Origin: an uncultured Oscillibacter sp.
GTDB taxonomy: Bacteria > Bacillota > Clostridia > Oscillospirales > Oscillospiraceae
DNA: 64,000 nt
Reading direction: 5' to 3'
Assembly: GCA_900544615.1 (NCBI GenBank)
Contig: UQVS01000012.1
Span: 10,398-74,397, forward strand
Numbering within the stretch: position 1 is the stretch's first letter; the number at the start of each line of letters is the position of its first letter. A program made the position numbers and the translations under genes. This document shows, piece after piece, positions 62,210-64,000 of this stretch. The notes beneath the pieces were generated by a model. That model ran no database searches. It was not told the origin of the DNA and saw only the letters and a list, made by a program, of their open reading frames with translations.

Positions 62210-62285
62210 GCTAATGTAGCTCAGTCGGTAGAGCAGCTGATTCGTAATCAGCAGGTCGTGTGTTCGAGTCACATCATTAGCTCCA
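62210..62285 (+). tRNA. tRNA-Thr (CGT)
   Basis: A full cloverleaf: acceptor GCTAATG/CATTAGC, D arm TAGCTCAGTCGGTAGAGCA, anticodon stem GCTGA/TCAGC around TTCGTAA with anticodon CGT, variable and T arms, discriminator T and encoded CCA. It reads ACG codons. An integrase gene points toward it from the other side. Confidence 0.92.
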
Positions 62286-62326
62286 GAAAACAGCGGAAAT
62301 CATTCGATTTCCGCTGTTTTCGCAAC
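62284..62326 (+). terminator. Terminator after tRNA-Thr
   Basis: GAAAACAGCGGAAATC ATTC GATTTCCGCTGTTTTC, a long perfect stem with T content. Confidence 0.8.
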
Positions 62327-62342
62327 TTTTAAGAAAAGTTTT

Positions 62343-62527
62343 GACCCACACAAATTGTGGTTACACCTCACGCCGAAGGTATTTTTCTCCGACGCTTTTC
62401 AAAAATTACCGTCTGGAAACACCGGCCCGACCCACACCGTGACCCACACAACGAACTGTGCGGAAAGAACCAAAGAGCACCGGAGAGGAAACCGTTTCCT
62501 TTCCGGTGCTCTGCTTGCCTGTGGGTC
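62343..62527. promoter_or_regulatory. Four GACCCACA sites, candidate integrase arm sites
   Basis: GACCCACA occurs at 62343-62350, 62429-62436 and 62441-62448, and inverted as TGTGGGTC at 62520-62527, within 185 bp of the integrase gene and next to the tRNA. Short repeated sites near attP are typical of tyrosine-integrase arm-type binding. Confidence 0.5.
62477..62514 (-). terminator. Terminator of the integrase gene
   Basis: AGCACCGGA..AGGAAAC / GTTTCCT..TCCGGTGCT stem; on the minus strand it runs into CTCTTTGG. Confidence 0.75.
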
Positions 62528-63682
62528 TTATCGAATCTGAGCCATGAAACTGCCCATTTTCTCCGCAGCCTTTTGCTGCATCTGCCGAGTGGCGTGGGTG
62601 TAGGTGCGGAGTGTGAATCCGGCATCATAGTGGCCGAGCATACTACTGACGGTTTTGACGTCCACGCCATTTTGCAGTGCCAGCGTTGCGAAGGTATGTC
62701 GGAGATCATGAAAGCGGATATGCTCCAGTCCCGCGTCCTTGAGGATTTTCTTATGAAGGTTTACCACCGAGTCTGGGTGGTACATTTCTCCTGTTCTGCT
62801 GGACGGGAACATCCACGGATTGTCCGGGTGCTTGGCGTGCTCCTGCTTCAATAGCTCCACGGCATCCTGCGGAATGGACACCTCTCGGATGGAATTCCCG
62901 GTTTTGGGTTGGCTCAGAATGAGGTTTCCCTCTGTGTCCCAGCTGGCCTGCTTACTGACGGAGATGGTGCAGTTGGCTTCGTCAAGATCGCTCCATTGGA
63001 GTGCCACCAGTTCACCTTTTCGCAATCCACTGACCAGTTCCAGATAAAACATGGGGAGCGCGCCGCGCTGCTCGGCGGCGTCAAGGTATGCGCTGATGTG
63101 GTCTGGATGAAGGATCTTCATCTCTTGTTTTTCAATTTTAGGGATGATGCAGTTCTCTGTGGGATTGCTGAGGATGAGTTTTTCTTTCACCGCTCTGTCC
63201 AAGGCATTGTGCAGCATCATGTGGATGCCTCGCACAGTGGAGTTGCTCAGTCCGGGTTTTTTCTTTTTCTGAACTTTTCTCAATCTGCCGTTGCTTTGTA
63301 GGTCATTGTAGAGTTTTTGCAGGTCACGGGTAGTAAGCTTGTTCAGAGGAATGTCTCCGATAGCCGGGGCAACATGCTGTTCGATGTTTCGGTGGTAGTA
63401 GTTCATGGTGGAGGGACGGATATGCGGTTTGGCATATAATTCAAACCACGACCGCAGCCATGTGGCAACCGTATATTCATTTGCGCGGCTGATGTCCAAT
63501 GCTTGGCTTTCCTCAATGGCTTTCTTTAGCTTCACCTTGCATTCTGCCTGTGTCTTACCCAGCACATTTTTGATGATGCGCTTTCCTGTTTCGGGGTGGT
63601 AGCCTGCTGTGTAGCGCCCCTCCCAACGTCCGTCTGCGCGTTTGCGGATGTTGCCTTCGCCATTTGCACGTTTTTTTGCCAT
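62528..63682 (-). CDS. int: Tyrosine-type site-specific integrase
   Basis: 384 residues. An N-terminal arm-binding domain (GNIRKRADGRWEGRYTAGYHPETGKR, about 10-60), a SAM-like core-binding domain and a catalytic domain with R in SGLRKGEL, HDLRHTFATLAL, GHYDAG and terminal nucleophile in LRTYTHAT. It is the phage/ICE integrase pattern, pointing to the tRNA-Thr it probably uses as its attachment site. TAA of the upstream gene abuts the ATG. The element itself extends beyond the window. Confidence 0.93.
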   Translation of the reverse strand: MAKKRANGEGNIRKRADGRWEGRYTAGYHPETGKRIIKNVLGKTQAECKVKLKKAIEESQALDISRANEYTVATWLRSWFELYAKPHIRPSTMNYYHRNIEQHVAPAIGDIPLNKLTTRDLQKLYNDLQSNGRLRKVQKKKKPGLSNSTVRGIHMMLHNALDRAVKEKLILSNPTENCIIPKIEKQEMKILHPDHISAYLDAAEQRGALPMFYLELVSGLRKGELVALQWSDLDEANCTISVSKQASWDTEGNLILSQPKTGNSIREVSIPQDAVELLKQEHAKHPDNPWMFPSSRTGEMYHPDSVVNLHKKILKDAGLEHIRFHDLRHTFATLALQNGVDVKTVSSMLGHYDAGFTLRTYTHATRQMQQKAAEKMGSFMAQIR

Positions 63683-63985
63683 TTAGTCCTCCTGTTCCGC
63701 CGGATGGCAGATGCATTCTTCTTCCTCCCGCTCGAAGGAATAGAGCCCGTCTGCCTCCAGCTCTTTCGCCATGCCCCACGCCAGCTTGAAGCCCGCCGTG
63801 AAGCTCATCAGCGTGGATTCCGCCAGCAGTGAGTTTTGCGTGTCAATCATCCGGAGCAGCTTTCTGCGCCCCGCAGCATCCATATCCCGCCGCAGTTCCT
63901 CTTGGGCGCATTTGACCTGCTCGTCCAATTCACTGTGTTCCTGACGGTCGAAACGCTTTTGCAGGGCTTTCATGTAGTCATACAT
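63683..63985 (-). CDS. Small hypothetical protein of an integrated element
   Basis: 100 residues, mainly helical and charged (MKALQKRFDRQEHSELDEQVKCAQEELRRD...), with a conserved-looking STLMSFTAGFKLAWGMAKEL near 58-78. Proteins of this kind sit beside integrases of Clostridia elements. RBS AAAGGAGG is at the window edge; the stop abuts the integrase start. Function unknown. Confidence 0.65.
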   Translation of the reverse strand: MYDYMKALQKRFDRQEHSELDEQVKCAQEELRRDMDAAGRRKLLRMIDTQNSLLAESTLMSFTAGFKLAWGMAKELEADGLYSFEREEEECICHPAEQED

Positions 63986-64000
63986 TGCGGCACCTCCTTT

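Overview
The window is a chromosomal segment of a GC-rich, Gram-positive anaerobe of the Clostridia. It most resembles the gut Oscillospiraceae (Oscillibacter/Flavonifractor/Intestinimonas type). The evidence is a SCIFF peptide with its radical-SAM maturase, a trimeric NADH-linked [FeFe] hydrogenase, a spore-cortex/SpoIIP gene set, an SLH-domain surface protein, RNase Y, GTG/TTG starts with strong AGGAGG sites, and small soluble proteins of the Oscillospiraceae type. This placement is by recognition of gene families, not by a database search.

Layout. 1-8.0 kb is an accessory zone: a decayed IS200-type transposase joined to the relic of a DNA-binding gene, the SCIFF locus (scfA, scfB and a translationally coupled PLP enzyme), debris of an integrative conjugative element (a PcfB fragment and a large-serine-recombinase tail), then an intact tyrosine recombinase. 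That recombinase is followed directly by a 279-bp segment bounded by perfect 18-bp inverted repeats, and then by a protein made of two catalytically dead recombinase-like domains plus two winged-helix domains. This block lies just upstream of a large SLH surface-protein gene (8.15-10.66 kb) and looks like a DNA-inversion switch; it is the most interesting part of the window. 10.7-14.7 kb carries tatD, hpf, a possible small RNA, and a P-II/DUF1538 pair. 14.9-16.5 kb is a tRNA-Val with a small decayed island behind it, bounded by a 12-bp direct repeat of the tRNA 3' end. 16.7-21.2 kb is the hydrogenase operon hydCBA (minus strand) with a promoter and three Rex-like operators. 21.5-22.1 kb is a chimeric relic of moaC and modC.

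From 22.2 kb to 61.6 kb the window is mostly core genome: asparaginase, nuclease, Nudix and YbaK genes; ymdB and rny in divergent orientation; an alcohol dehydrogenase; an FAD protein; HtrA; endonuclease IV; SpoIIP; ThrH; pyruvate kinase; DUF4127; ybaB-dnaX with the SRP RNA gene upstream; gluQ; trkA-trkH-aldolase; gdhA; a broken tspO; a SleB-like hydrolase; adenine deaminase; polA-rimI-GNAT-tsaD. The last 2 kb is the end of another integrated element. It has an intact tRNA-Thr preceded by a partial duplicate, then repeated GACCCACA sites, a tyrosine integrase, and a small hypothetical gene that runs to the window edge.

How the parts work together. The hydrogenase (H2 from NADH and ferredoxin), Rex-like sites, pyruvate kinase, glutamate dehydrogenase and alcohol dehydrogenase fit a fermentative, redox-balanced lifestyle. 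The recombinase/invertible segment/dead-recombinase regulator beside a surface-layer gene suggests phase variation. At least five loci are broken (IS200 tnpA, the regulator paralog, moaC/modC, an ABC permease, tspO), which points to ongoing gene loss around integration hot spots.
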